A stretch of DNA of 31,385 bases from contig DATLZZ010000012.1 in assembly GCA_035573715.1 (NCBI GenBank), positions 1 through 31,385 on the forward strand, given 5' to 3'. Positions within the stretch are counted from its first letter, which is position 1. Each line of letters begins with the position of its first letter. A program made the translations under genes and the position numbers. Under the pieces are notes generated by a model. The model did no database searches. It was given only the letters and a program-made list of their open reading frames with translations, and was not told the origin of the DNA. Source of the DNA: JACPRL01 sp035573715. GTDB taxonomy: Bacteria; Acidobacteriota; Terriglobia; Acidiferrales; 2-02-FULL-67-57. Of the stretch, positions 16,638-23,862 are shown piece by piece.

Positions 16638-18131
16638 ATGACCCACAAGCGCATCGGCATTTTCGTCATCGCCTACAACGCCGTTGACCGGCTTTCGCAG
16701 ACCCTCGACCGCATTCCCTCCGCCGTGATGGAGAAGGCCGAAGAGATTTTCATCTTCGACGATTGCAGCAGCGATGCCACCTATCCCGCCGCGCTTGACT
16801 ACAAGCACCGCAAAGGCCTGCACAAGCTCGCCGTCTACCGCAACCAGCGCAACCTGCGCTACGGCGGCAATCAGAAGCGCGGCTACCAGTATGCGCTGGA
16901 GCGCGGCTTCGACATCGTCGTTATGCTCCACGCCGACGGGCAGTATGCTCCCGAAGTCTTGCCGCAACTGCTCGAGCCGCTGGAGCGCGACGAGGCCGAC
17001 ATGGTCTTCGGCTCGCGCATGGCGCCCGGCTGCCGCCCGCTCCAAGGCGGCATGCCGCTCTACAAGTACGTCGGCAATCGCATCCTGACCTTCGTCGAGA
17101 ACCTTCTGGCCGGGATGCGCCTCACCGAGTTCCATTCCGGCTACCGCCTCTACAGTTGCGCCGCACTGCGCCAGATTCCCTTCGCACTCAACTCCGACGA
17201 GTGGCACTTCGACACCGAGATTCTTTTTCAGTTCAAGGAAAAAGGCCTGCGCATCGCCGAGCGCCCGATTCCGACCTACTACGGCGGCGAGATCTCTCAC
17301 GTCAACGGGATGGTCTACGCCTTCCACTGCGTAAAGGAGGCGGTCAAATACTGGCTGCACCGCCGCGGCTGGATTTGCGTGCGTAAGTACAACGTCCGGC
17401 CCAAAGGGTACGTCTTCAAGCCCGAGCCCTACAGCAGCCACGACACCATCCTGCGGCTGCTCGACTCGGGCAACGGCCTGCGCATCCTCGACGTCGGTAC
17501 CAGCACCGGCTATCTCGCCCGGCGCCTCACCGAGAAAGGCGCGGCGGTTGTGGGCATCGAAAAGGATCCCGCTGCCGCCGAGCAGGCTCGCGGCTGCTGC
17601 GAGGAAGTCCTCTGCGGCCACATCGAACAGATGAACCTGAGCGACTACGCTGGCTCCTTCGACCGCGTGCTGCTGGCCGACGTGATCGAACACCTCGCGC
17701 AGCCGCAGGCGGCGCTGAGCAAAGTGGCCGCCTGCCTGCGGCCCGGCGGGCAACTGATTCTCTGCGTGCCCAACGTGGCCAACATCGTCGTGCGCCTCGG
17801 CCTGCTCTTCGGCCACTTCACCTATCGCGAGAAAGGCATCCTCGACGCCACCCATCTGCGGTTCTTTACTTGGAGCACGGCGCGCGAGCTGGTGCGCGAG
17901 GCCCACCTGCGCGTCGTCGGCACGTACGCCACACCGCTCCCGCTGCCGCAGATTGTTCCCTCGACAATGCGACGCTGGTATCTGCGCGCCGCCTACCGCA
18001 CCCTGGCCTGGCTGGCCCGAACCTGGAAGACGATGTTCGCCTACCAGTTCATTCTGGTGGCGGAAAAAGTGGCTTACACCGGCGAGCCGTCCGGCTTGGA
18101 AGAGTCAGAGCCGGTCTCGGCGCGACTCTAA
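16638..18131 (+). CDS. Family 2 glycosyltransferase fused to SAM-dependent methyltransferase
   Basis: The 497 residues hold two catalytic domains. The first (about 1-250) is a GT-A fold family 2 transferase resembling dolichol/undecaprenyl-phosphate sugar transferases: IGIFVIAYNAVDRLSQTLD, IFIFDDCSSDAT (Asp41-Asp42), and VVMLHADGQY (Asp100, replacing the usual DxD-type site). Its tail, HFDTEILFQFKEKGLRIAE then PIPTYYGGE, is typical. The second (about 275-440) is a class I methyltransferase: ILDVGTSTGYLARRL (SAM loop 284-291), VLLADVIEHLAQP and LRPGGQLILCVPNVAN. It probably acts on a lipid-linked or cell-surface glycan, but donor and acceptor are unknown. It stands alone and meets the PGPGW gene tail to tail, 13 bases apart. 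Confidence 0.88.
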   Translation: MTHKRIGIFVIAYNAVDRLSQTLDRIPSAVMEKAEEIFIFDDCSSDATYPAALDYKHRKGLHKLAVYRNQRNLRYGGNQKRGYQYALERGFDIVVMLHADGQYAPEVLPQLLEPLERDEADMVFGSRMAPGCRPLQGGMPLYKYVGNRILTFVENLLAGMRLTEFHSGYRLYSCAALRQIPFALNSDEWHFDTEILFQFKEKGLRIAERPIPTYYGGEISHVNGMVYAFHCVKEAVKYWLHRRGWICVRKYNVRPKGYVFKPEPYSSHDTILRLLDSGNGLRILDVGTSTGYLARRLTEKGAAVVGIEKDPAAAEQARGCCEEVLCGHIEQMNLSDYAGSFDRVLLADVIEHLAQPQAALSKVAACLRPGGQLILCVPNVANIVVRLGLLFGHFTYREKGILDATHLRFFTWSTARELVREAHLRVVGTYATPLPLPQIVPSTMRRWYLRAAYRTLAWLARTWKTMFAYQFILVAEKVAYTGEPSGLEESEPVSARL

Positions 18132-18144
18132 GCGCGCGAGCGGC

Positions 18145-18363
18145 TCAATCCCCCGTTGTCGCGCTTGAACCTTTGACGTCGTGCCAGCGCCGCTTGACCC
18201 ACTCCAGCAGGCGCCGCGCCCAGTGAAACTCCCGCCCCAGCAAGAGGAGCCCGGCGACTATCATGGCGATGCCCTGAAGAAATGGCAGGAACAGGCCCGC
18301 GATCCCGCCCAGAAGAAGGACGAAGCCCGCTACGATACGAACCCAGCGCCAGACGATCTTCAC
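18145..18363 (-). CDS. Small PGPGW-family (DUF) transmembrane protein
   Basis: The 72 residues contain a hydrophobic hairpin (IVAGFVLLLGGIAGLFLPFL and GIAMIVAGLLLLG) followed by REFHWARRLLEWVKRRWHD. The two helices plus the (E)F-x-WARRLL-x-WVKRR tail match the PGPGW putative transmembrane family, although the PGPGW motif itself reads FLQGI here. Function unknown. The start is GTG at 18363 with GAGGAG upstream. It is divergent from the AAA gene. Confidence 0.72.
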   Translation of the reverse strand: MKIVWRWVRIVAGFVLLLGGIAGLFLPFLQGIAMIVAGLLLLGREFHWARRLLEWVKRRWHDVKGSSATTGD

Positions 18364-18446
18364 GGCCTTCGCTCCTCACGAGCTTGGATGCGCCCGCTCC
18401 TTCCATTGTACACTGCCCCGCTCTGTTGCCGCCTGACGCAGCGTGC

Positions 18447-18452
18447 TAGAAT
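18447..18452 (+). promoter_or_regulatory. -10-like box before the AAA protein gene
   Basis: TAGAAT (5 of 6) lies 17 bases before the ATG at 18470, so the transcript leader would be only about ten bases long and lacks a ribosome site. The best -35-like match (TTGCCG at 18426-18431) is spaced by 15 bases. Confidence 0.35.
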
Positions 18453-18469
18453 CGGCCCCGTTCATCGTT

Positions 18470-19081
18470 ATGAAACTCGCCCTCATTGGGACGCACGGCG
18501 TGGGCAAGACGACGCTGGCCTACGACGTCTGCGCGCTGCTGAAGAAGCAGGGTCAGAACGTCGAGCTGGTCACTGAAGTGGCGCGGCGCTGCCCGTTTCC
18601 GGTCAATGAAGCCACAACGCTCGAAGCGCAGCTCTGGATTCTCCACACGCAGATCGCCGACGAACTGGCCGCCGCCCAACGCGCACCCAGCGTCATCTGC
18701 GACCGCTCGGTGCTCGACAACTACTGCTACCTGATGAACAAGTGCGGCCGCCAGGCAGCCATCGAGCCCTGGCTGGAGCACTGGCTGGAATCCTACGATC
18801 TTCTGGTCGGCGTGCCGCTGGTGCGCGAGTCCATTTACTCCGAGGCGTTCCGCCAGCCGACACTCTCGGACGGCTTCCGCGCCACCGACCGCGCCTTCCA
18901 GCAGCGCATCGACAACCTCATCAAAGAGCTGCTCACCGAGCCGCCCTTCGAGCGCTTCGCCGGCCGCGTGCTTTGGCTCGACGGCATTCAACAATCGCAC
19001 TGGGCTGAGCGCGTGCTGACCGCCCTGCAACCCCCCGAGTCGGCCAAAGCCGAACCGAACCCACAGCGCGCCGCGCGCTGA
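18470..19081 (+). CDS. AAA-domain ATP/GTP-binding protein (NadR-kinase-like P-loop)
   Basis: The 203-residue product starts directly with a P-loop, ALIGTHGVGKTTLAYDV (Gly7 to Thr15), and has a second acidic site at VICDRSVLDNYCYL (Asp78). It resembles the AAA_28 family, small P-loop proteins related to the kinase domain of NadR and to thymidylate kinases. The substrate is not evident. The ATG at 18470 is chosen because the fold begins there; a GTG at 18443 would add nine residues. There is no clear ribosome site, so the mRNA may be nearly leaderless. The last ~18 residues are low-complexity. Confidence 0.8.
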   Translation: MKLALIGTHGVGKTTLAYDVCALLKKQGQNVELVTEVARRCPFPVNEATTLEAQLWILHTQIADELAAAQRAPSVICDRSVLDNYCYLMNKCGRQAAIEPWLEHWLESYDLLVGVPLVRESIYSEAFRQPTLSDGFRATDRAFQQRIDNLIKELLTEPPFERFAGRVLWLDGIQQSHWAERVLTALQPPESAKAEPNPQRAAR

Positions 19082-19094
19082 GCCATACAACAAG

Positions 19095-19185
19095 CCTGTC
19101 ATTCAGAGGCACCCGCAGCGTGCGGAAGAATCTCAGCGTCGCTCTAGCGGCGCCTGAGATTCTTCGCTTCGCTCAGAATGGCAGG
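19095..19185. repeat. Inverted dispersed repeat at the 3' end of mutM
   Basis: The outer arms CCTGTCATTCAGAG and, reading the other strand, CCTGCCATTCTGAG match at 12 of 14 positions. The inner arms GAAGAATCTCAG match at 12 of 12. The right arm is the widespread 'cattctgagcgaagcgaagaatct' repeat type. It lies between the convergent AAA and mutM genes, could fold into a long hairpin terminating both, and supplies the last mutM codons. Confidence 0.75.
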
Positions 19186-20019
19186 ACACTTCGGAGGCTG
19201 GCAGCGCGGGCAGAAGTGCGTGCTGCGGCCCGCCAGCACGATGCGTTCGATGGCCGCGCCGCAGCGCGGGCACGGCTTCCCTTCGCGGTCGTAGATGCGC
19301 AGGAAGTTCTGGTACTCGCCGGGCGCGCCCTCCGCAGTGCGGTAGTCGGCGACCGTAGTCCCCTGCTCGGCAATGGCGCGGCGCAGCACGCCGCGCATCG
19401 CCTGATAGAGACGCCTCAGTTCCGCACGCTCCAGCGAGCCCGCCGGCCGCGCCGGATGAATCCGCGCCATGAAGAGCGCCTCAATAGCGTAGATGTTCCC
19501 TAACCCGCGCAAGCGGTTCTGGTTCAGCAAGAGGTTCTTGACCGGCGCGCGGCGCCCGGCAAACAAACGACAGAAGCTTTGGAACGAAACTCGGAGCGGC
19601 TCCGGGCCCAGGGGGGCGAAGTATTCGGCCAAATCCGCCTGCTCAATCAGGAGCATCTTGCCGAAGCGCCGCGGGTCGCGGTAGCGAAGCTGCTCCCCGC
19701 TCGAGAGTCGTGCCACGACGTGCGTGTGCGGAAGTCGCTCGGCTTCCGGCCGACAGACGTAGAACTGCCCGGTCATTCCCAGGTGCACGACCCAGAACCT
19801 GGGGCGCGCCCGATTCGCAGCGGAATGCACCTCGAGCAGGATGTACTTACCGTGGCGCTGGACGCGCTCGATGCGCGCCCCGCGTAGCACGCGGCGAAAC
19901 CCAGCCAGACTGCCGCGAATCACCAGCGGCTGGCGAACTTCCAGCCGCTCGATGCGGCGACCTTCCACGCGCGCCCGCAGCCCACGCACAACCGTTTCGA
20001 CTTCCGGAAGCTCCGGCAT
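19144..20019 (-). CDS. mutM: Formamidopyrimidine-DNA glycosylase (Fpg/MutM)
   Basis: This bifunctional glycosylase/AP lyase removes 8-oxoguanine and FaPy lesions. The protein of 291 residues has the catalytic start M-PELPEVETVVRGL (Pro2, Glu3), Lys58 in QRHGKYILLE, the LGMTGQF and DPRRFG blocks, the helix-two-turn-helix KNLLLNQNRLRGLGNIYAIE, and the zinc finger C250-x2-C253-x16-C270-x2-C273. Fpg normally ends within a few residues of the finger; here about 17 more residues follow, encoded by the right arm of an inverted dispersed repeat. The active parts are complete, so it should be functional. It is divergent from the methyltransferase gene, 75 bases apart. Confidence 0.95.
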   Translation of the reverse strand: MPELPEVETVVRGLRARVEGRRIERLEVRQPLVIRGSLAGFRRVLRGARIERVQRHGKYILLEVHSAANRARPRFWVVHLGMTGQFYVCRPEAERLPHTHVVARLSSGEQLRYRDPRRFGKMLLIEQADLAEYFAPLGPEPLRVSFQSFCRLFAGRRAPVKNLLLNQNRLRGLGNIYAIEALFMARIHPARPAGSLERAELRRLYQAMRGVLRRAIAEQGTTVADYRTAEGAPGEYQNFLRIYDREGKPCPRCGAAIERIVLAGRSTHFCPRCQPPKCPAILSEAKNLRRR

Positions 20020-20041
20020 GGAGAGGCTCCATTATCGCATC

Positions 20042-20070
20042 TTGTCCGGCGCGCCGGTCGGGACTATGCT
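20042..20070 (+). promoter_or_regulatory. Possible promoter for the methyltransferase gene
   Basis: TTGTCC (20042-20047) and TATGCT (20065-20070), each 4 of 6, have exactly 17 bases between them, 24 bases before the ATG at 20095. A ggcgcgccgg palindrome lies in the spacer. Confidence 0.35.
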
Positions 20071-20094
20071 TCTGCCGATTCCGCGGAGGTCGTT

Positions 20095-21132
20095 ATGCGT
20101 TTCGCTGTCTTGCCCGATAGTCTGCGCGAGCGGTTCATCGTCTCCAGCCGCCGCTTCCCGCTGCCGCTCTTCGACGTTATGGGCGCGATGCTGGTCAGCC
20201 GCACCATCATGGCCGGCGTGCATTTCGGCATCTTTGACCGGTTGGCGTCCGGGTCGCGCTCGGCTGCCGAACTGGCGGCCGACACCGGGTGCAACGAGCA
20301 TGCGGTCGAACTCCTTCTCAATGCGCTGGCCCACTCCGGCTATCTCGAGAGGAAGAACGGCAGCTACTGCAACTCCCGCCTGGCCGAGCGCTGGCTGCGC
20401 TCCGACCAGCCGCAGACGCTGGCCAACTTCATCCGCTTCAACTACGACCAGTGGGAATGGGTGAGCCAGCTCGAGCGCTACATCGAGCGCGGCGAGGCCA
20501 GCGACATTCACGCCCGCCTGGACGCACCGCATTGGCGCAGCTACATGCTTGGCCTGCGCGACATCGCTTCGCTCTCTGCCGACGAAGTCGCCCGCCGCAT
20601 CCACGTCCGCTCTACCCGCAGCCTGCTCGATGTCGGCGCCGGTCACTGCTTGTATTCCATCGTCATGTGCCGCCGCCACCCGTCGCTGCGGGTCACGGTT
20701 GTTGACCTGGAGCCCGCCGCGCGCGTGGGACAGGAACTCGTGGCTCAGGCCGGCCTCACAGACCGCTTCACCTTCAACATCGGCTGCTTGACTGCCACAC
20801 CGTTCGGCGAAAACCACGATGTCGCTTTCCTCTTCAACGTCATGCACCATCTCGACCGGGACTCCAACCGCATCGCGTTGCGCCGCCTCTGCGCCGCTCT
20901 CAAGCCGGGCGGCAAGCTCGTCATCTCGGAGACGTTTCGCGAGGCGCGCGAGAACGAGCGCCAGGACCAGTTCGAAAGCCTGTTGGCGCTGTACTTCGGC
21001 GTGACCAGCAAGCGCGAGACGCTGGAGTTCGATCAGGTCGCTGCCTGGGCGCGCGAAGCCGGCTTCACGCGCATTGCGCGAAAAAAACTTCAGTCAACCC
21101 CGCTCGCTGCTCTGCTGGTGGCGACCAAATAA
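20095..21132 (+). CDS. O-methyltransferase-like protein with winged-helix dimerisation domain
   Basis: The 345 residues follow the plan of caffeate/hydroxyneurosporene O-methyltransferases: an N-terminal winged-helix dimerisation domain (about 28-105: MAGVHFGIFDRLASG, SAAELAADTGCNEHAVELLL, GYLERKNGSYCNS) and a C-terminal Rossmann domain with the SAM loop LLDVGAGHCLYS (177-188), VVDLEPAARVGQ, FLFNVMHHLDRD and LKPGGKLVISE. The usual catalytic His is plausibly in MHH. The acceptor is unknown; relatives act on quinone-like or polyketide hydroxyls. The ATG has GGAGGT upstream. It stands alone, convergent with the D-aminoacylase-like gene. Confidence 0.85.
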   Translation: MRFAVLPDSLRERFIVSSRRFPLPLFDVMGAMLVSRTIMAGVHFGIFDRLASGSRSAAELAADTGCNEHAVELLLNALAHSGYLERKNGSYCNSRLAERWLRSDQPQTLANFIRFNYDQWEWVSQLERYIERGEASDIHARLDAPHWRSYMLGLRDIASLSADEVARRIHVRSTRSLLDVGAGHCLYSIVMCRRHPSLRVTVVDLEPAARVGQELVAQAGLTDRFTFNIGCLTATPFGENHDVAFLFNVMHHLDRDSNRIALRRLCAALKPGGKLVISETFREARENERQDQFESLLALYFGVTSKRETLEFDQVAAWAREAGFTRIARKKLQSTPLAALLVATK

Positions 21133-21145
21133 ACAGCGCGCAACC

Positions 21146-21166
21146 GGCGGCGCAGGCATCGCCGCC
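21146..21166. terminator. Hairpin between convergent genes
   Basis: GGCGGCG (21146-21152) pairs perfectly with CGCCGCC (21160-21166) around a seven-base loop, just after the methyltransferase stop and before the stop of the facing gene. There is no T run, so intrinsic termination is uncertain. Confidence 0.35.
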
Positions 21167-21219
21167 GCGCGTATCGGCGGTTGCATCCGGAGCCGCCGCA
21201 GCCGACGACGGTTGGGCCG

Positions 21220-22923
21220 TCACCGCCTTGCAGCCGGCCCGCGGAGCACGCGTCCCGGTAGCGCGGCTGTCATCTGGCCCTGGTCCAGCACCACCTGTCC
21301 GTTGACGATGACGTACTCGACGCCGGTGCTGTACTGGTGCGGCTGCTCGAAAGTCGCCAGGTCGCGGACGCGGTCGAGATCAAAGAGCACTACATCGGCG
21401 TAGAAGCCGGGCACCAGCAGCCCGCGCCCGCTCAACCCCACCCGTTGCGCCGGGAGTGAAGTCAGCTTGCGAATCGCTTCCTCCAGCGGGAGCACTTTCA
21501 GGTCGCGCACATAGCGCCGCAGAAGGCGCGGGAACGTTCCGTAGGCGCGCGGATGCGGCCTCCAGGAGCTGAGCGGCCCGTCGGTGCGCACCGCGGGATA
21601 ATCGGTGCCCACACTGACCCACGGCTGCTTCATCGCTTCGATGACGTCGTCTTCCGACATGAGGAAGTAGATGGCGCTCGTTTTGGCCTCGTCGGCGAGC
21701 AGGATGTCAAACAGCGCTTCGAGGGGATCCTGGCCGCGCTCGCGCGCAATCTCCGAGAGTCGCCGGCCTTCGTAGGACTTCAGCGCCGGATTGCTCACCG
21801 AAGAAACCATGACGCCCGGCGCACCGCCCGACATCCAGTAGAAATTCTCCCAATCCTGCGCCGGCTGGCTGATTTCGCGCCGCAGCCGCGCGCGCCCGGC
21901 CGGCTCGCGCAGTCGCTTCAGCATTTCGACGCGCCCGCCGGCATGGGCCCAGGGCGGAATGCAGGAGTCGAGCGCCGTGGCGCCGGCGAGGTACGGATAC
22001 TGGTCGGCCGTAATATCCAGTCCCGAGGCGCGCGCCGCTGCAATTTTGTCCACCACTTCTTTCATCCGTCCCCACATATCTTTGCCAGCAATCTTGAGGT
22101 GAAAGATTTCCGCGGGGATGTTCGCCTGGCGAGCGATGGTGAAAGTCTCCTCCAGTGCCGCGAAAATGCCGCGGCCCTCGCTGCGCATGTGCGTGGCGTA
22201 GGTGCCGCCGTAGCGGGCCGCCACCCGCGCCAGCTCCACCAATTCGTCTGTCGTCGCGTAGTTGGCTGGCGCGTAGACCAGCGAAGTCGAAAGTCCGAGC
22301 GCACCTTGCTCCATCGCCTCGGCCACCAGCGTCTTCATCTGCTCGAGCTCTTCAGCCGTCGGCGCGCGCTTCGCCGAGCCCAGCACCGCCTGCCGTGCCT
22401 GCGTGGCGCCGACGTAGCTGCCGAAGTTGATGGCGATGCCCTGCTTCTCCAGCCGCGCGAAGTAGCCGGCGAAGTCGCGCCAATCGAGATCAATCTGGAA
22501 CAGCGTCACGAACGGGTCGAGGTCTTCGAGCGTGCGCTCGTTCTGCGGCGCCGCCGAGCCACCTTCACCGGTGATTTCGGTGGTGATTCCCTGTCGAATC
22601 TTGCTCTCCGCCCGCGCGTCCACCAGCAGCGAGAGCTCCGACTGCCCCAGCATGTCGATGAAGCCGGGAGCAACGATCAGGCCGCGGGCGTCAATCACGC
22701 GCTTTGCCGGATGTCCCGCCAGCTTGCCCCGCGCCACAATGCGGTCGCCGCGAATACCAATGTCGGCCTGCACCCACGGATTCCCGCTGCCGTCCACCAA
22801 GCGCCCGCCGGTGATAAGCAGATCGAAAGCCTCGGCGGTCTCCTCGCCGGCGAAGACCGCGCCCGTAGCCAACAGCAGCACTGCAACCAGCAACGAGGCG
22901 AGCGCGGGTTTTCTTCGGCTCAT
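21220..22923 (-). CDS. Exported amidohydrolase related to N-acyl-D-amino-acid deacylase
   Basis: The 567-residue product has a signal peptide (LASLLVAVLLLATGAVFA) and the overall layout of D-aminoacylases: LLITGGRLVDGSGNPW, IVAPGFID, the mid-region TYATHMRSEGRG, FHLKIAGKDMWGRM and ADQYPYLAG, and a C-terminal GLLVPGFYADVVLFDLDRVR. However, GFID is followed by MLGQSE (91-96), so the canonical H-x-H metal pair is Leu92/Gln94, and the usual Cys ligand region reads EITGEGGSAAP. Either it uses a different metal arrangement or its chemistry differs, so 'deacylase' should be read as family resemblance only. The ATG at 22923 has GGAGGA upstream and lies 24 bases after the EVE gene. Confidence 0.82.
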   Translation of the reverse strand: MSRRKPALASLLVAVLLLATGAVFAGEETAEAFDLLITGGRLVDGSGNPWVQADIGIRGDRIVARGKLAGHPAKRVIDARGLIVAPGFIDMLGQSELSLLVDARAESKIRQGITTEITGEGGSAAPQNERTLEDLDPFVTLFQIDLDWRDFAGYFARLEKQGIAINFGSYVGATQARQAVLGSAKRAPTAEELEQMKTLVAEAMEQGALGLSTSLVYAPANYATTDELVELARVAARYGGTYATHMRSEGRGIFAALEETFTIARQANIPAEIFHLKIAGKDMWGRMKEVVDKIAAARASGLDITADQYPYLAGATALDSCIPPWAHAGGRVEMLKRLREPAGRARLRREISQPAQDWENFYWMSGGAPGVMVSSVSNPALKSYEGRRLSEIARERGQDPLEALFDILLADEAKTSAIYFLMSEDDVIEAMKQPWVSVGTDYPAVRTDGPLSSWRPHPRAYGTFPRLLRRYVRDLKVLPLEEAIRKLTSLPAQRVGLSGRGLLVPGFYADVVLFDLDRVRDLATFEQPHQYSTGVEYVIVNGQVVLDQGQMTAALPGRVLRGPAARR

Positions 22924-22947
22924 GGAATTCCTCCGGAAAGAACGGCC

Positions 22948-23376
22948 CTAGCGGAACGGCCCCAGCGAGACGCCGGCGAGGCGCAGGACTTCGTTGTACT
23001 CGTGCTCGGTCACCGGCGTCACCGACACCCGCGGCCGCGCCAGAAACTTCATCTTCTTCAGCAGCCGGTTGGTTTTCATGTCTTTGAACGAGATGGTGCG
23101 CGGCAGGCGCTGCACCGCTTTCAAATCGACTGCGAGATGGTTCTTCCCTCGCGCGTAGGGATCGGGATACGGATCGGACGCCACCACCGCCTGGGCGTAG
23201 ATCGACCGCTCCGGCGGCCCGTGGTAGCAGAGTACCGTGTCGCCGCGCCGCACCTGCTTGAAGTAGCGCAGTGCCGCATCGCTCCGCACGTGGTTCCACA
23301 TCTCCTTGCCTTTCACGAAGAGCGTGTCCCAATGGTAAACGCTGGGGTCGGTGGCAAACAGCCAGTGACGGCTCAC
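22948..23376 (-). CDS. EVE-domain protein
   Basis: The 142 residues form a single EVE (PUA-like) domain: HWLFATDPSVYHWDTLFVKG, MWNHVRSDAALRYFKQVRRGD, VLCYHGPPERSIYAQAVVAS, and the closing strands FLARPRVSVTPV. EVE domains bind modified bases in nucleic acids, and many occur near restriction or RNA-modification systems. None is seen here, so the ligand is unknown. The start is GTG at 23376 with GAGGAG about eight bases upstream. It lies between the Rieske gene (153 bases upstream, gap full of hairpins) and the D-aminoacylase-like gene. Confidence 0.87.
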   Translation of the reverse strand: MSRHWLFATDPSVYHWDTLFVKGKEMWNHVRSDAALRYFKQVRRGDTVLCYHGPPERSIYAQAVVASDPYPDPYARGKNHLAVDLKAVQRLPRTISFKDMKTNRLLKKMKFLARPRVSVTPVTEHEYNEVLRLAGVSLGPFR

Positions 23377-23378
23377 CC

Positions 23379-23462
23379 GGTGCTCCTCGGGGCTCGCCCG
23401 CGCCCATCCCGCAGTGCGGGACGGCGAGCACCTTCGAGTCGAATGGGAAGCAGGAGCTTCCC
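23379..23462. repeat. Cluster of palindromes between the EVE and Rieske genes
   Basis: Four inverted repeats lie close together. GGTGCTC (23379-23385) pairs with GAGCACC (23426-23432). Within it TCCCGC and GCGGGA flank AGT (23407-23421). Then come TTCGA-G-TCGAA (23433-23443) and GGGAAGC-AGGA-GCTTCCC (23445-23462). Perfect stems packed this tightly suggest a dispersed palindromic repeat or a processing/termination element. Confidence 0.6.
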
Positions 23463-23529
23463 GACTGCGGCTTTTTCTCCGCGCCCCGATCCGCTTTCCC
23501 CAGCGAAGAAACGAGGCGCACTCAGCCCA

Positions 23530-23835
23530 CTACAGTCCAACACAAATATCGTCGCCTTCGACCTGGACCTCGTAGGTCTGAACCTTGATCTGATCGTTGA
23601 ACACGGTTTCGCCCGTCGTCACGTTGTACTGCCAGCCGTGCCACGGGCAGGTGACGCACTCGCCTTCCAGCACACCCTGCCCCAGCGGCCCGCCGCGATG
23701 CAGGCAGGTGTTGTCGAGTGCATAGAACTTGCCGCCCACGTTGAAGAGCGCAATCATTCTCCCATCGGCTTGGAACTCGCGTGCCGTGCCGGGCGGCATC
23801 TCGTTCAGCTTGGCGACTTTGACGAATCGCGGCAT
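23530..23835 (-). CDS. Rieske-type [2Fe-2S] ferredoxin
   Basis: The small soluble Rieske protein of 101 residues has the cluster ligands C44-x-H46 (TCLHRGGPL) and C63-x2-H66 (CPWHGWQYN), as in dioxygenase-type ferredoxins and the small NirD-like subunit. It would transfer electrons in the cytoplasm to an unidentified enzyme. The ATG at 23835 (MPRFVKVAKL) is chosen because GAGGAG precedes it by about nine bases; the frame extends to an ATG at 23862 that abuts the nuoB stop and lacks a ribosome site. It follows nuoB by 27 bases and is likely co-transcribed. No oxygenase component is nearby. Confidence 0.87.
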   Translation of the reverse strand: MPRFVKVAKLNEMPPGTAREFQADGRMIALFNVGGKFYALDNTCLHRGGPLGQGVLEGECVTCPWHGWQYNVTTGETVFNDQIKVQTYEVQVEGDDICVGL

Positions 23836-23862
23836 GCGATCGGCTCCTCGAAACAGCGACAT

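Noticed and set aside
23407..23480. Rho-independent terminator after the Rieske gene
   Set aside because: The hairpins are strong, but the T run lies on the plus-strand side and the genes are on the minus strand.
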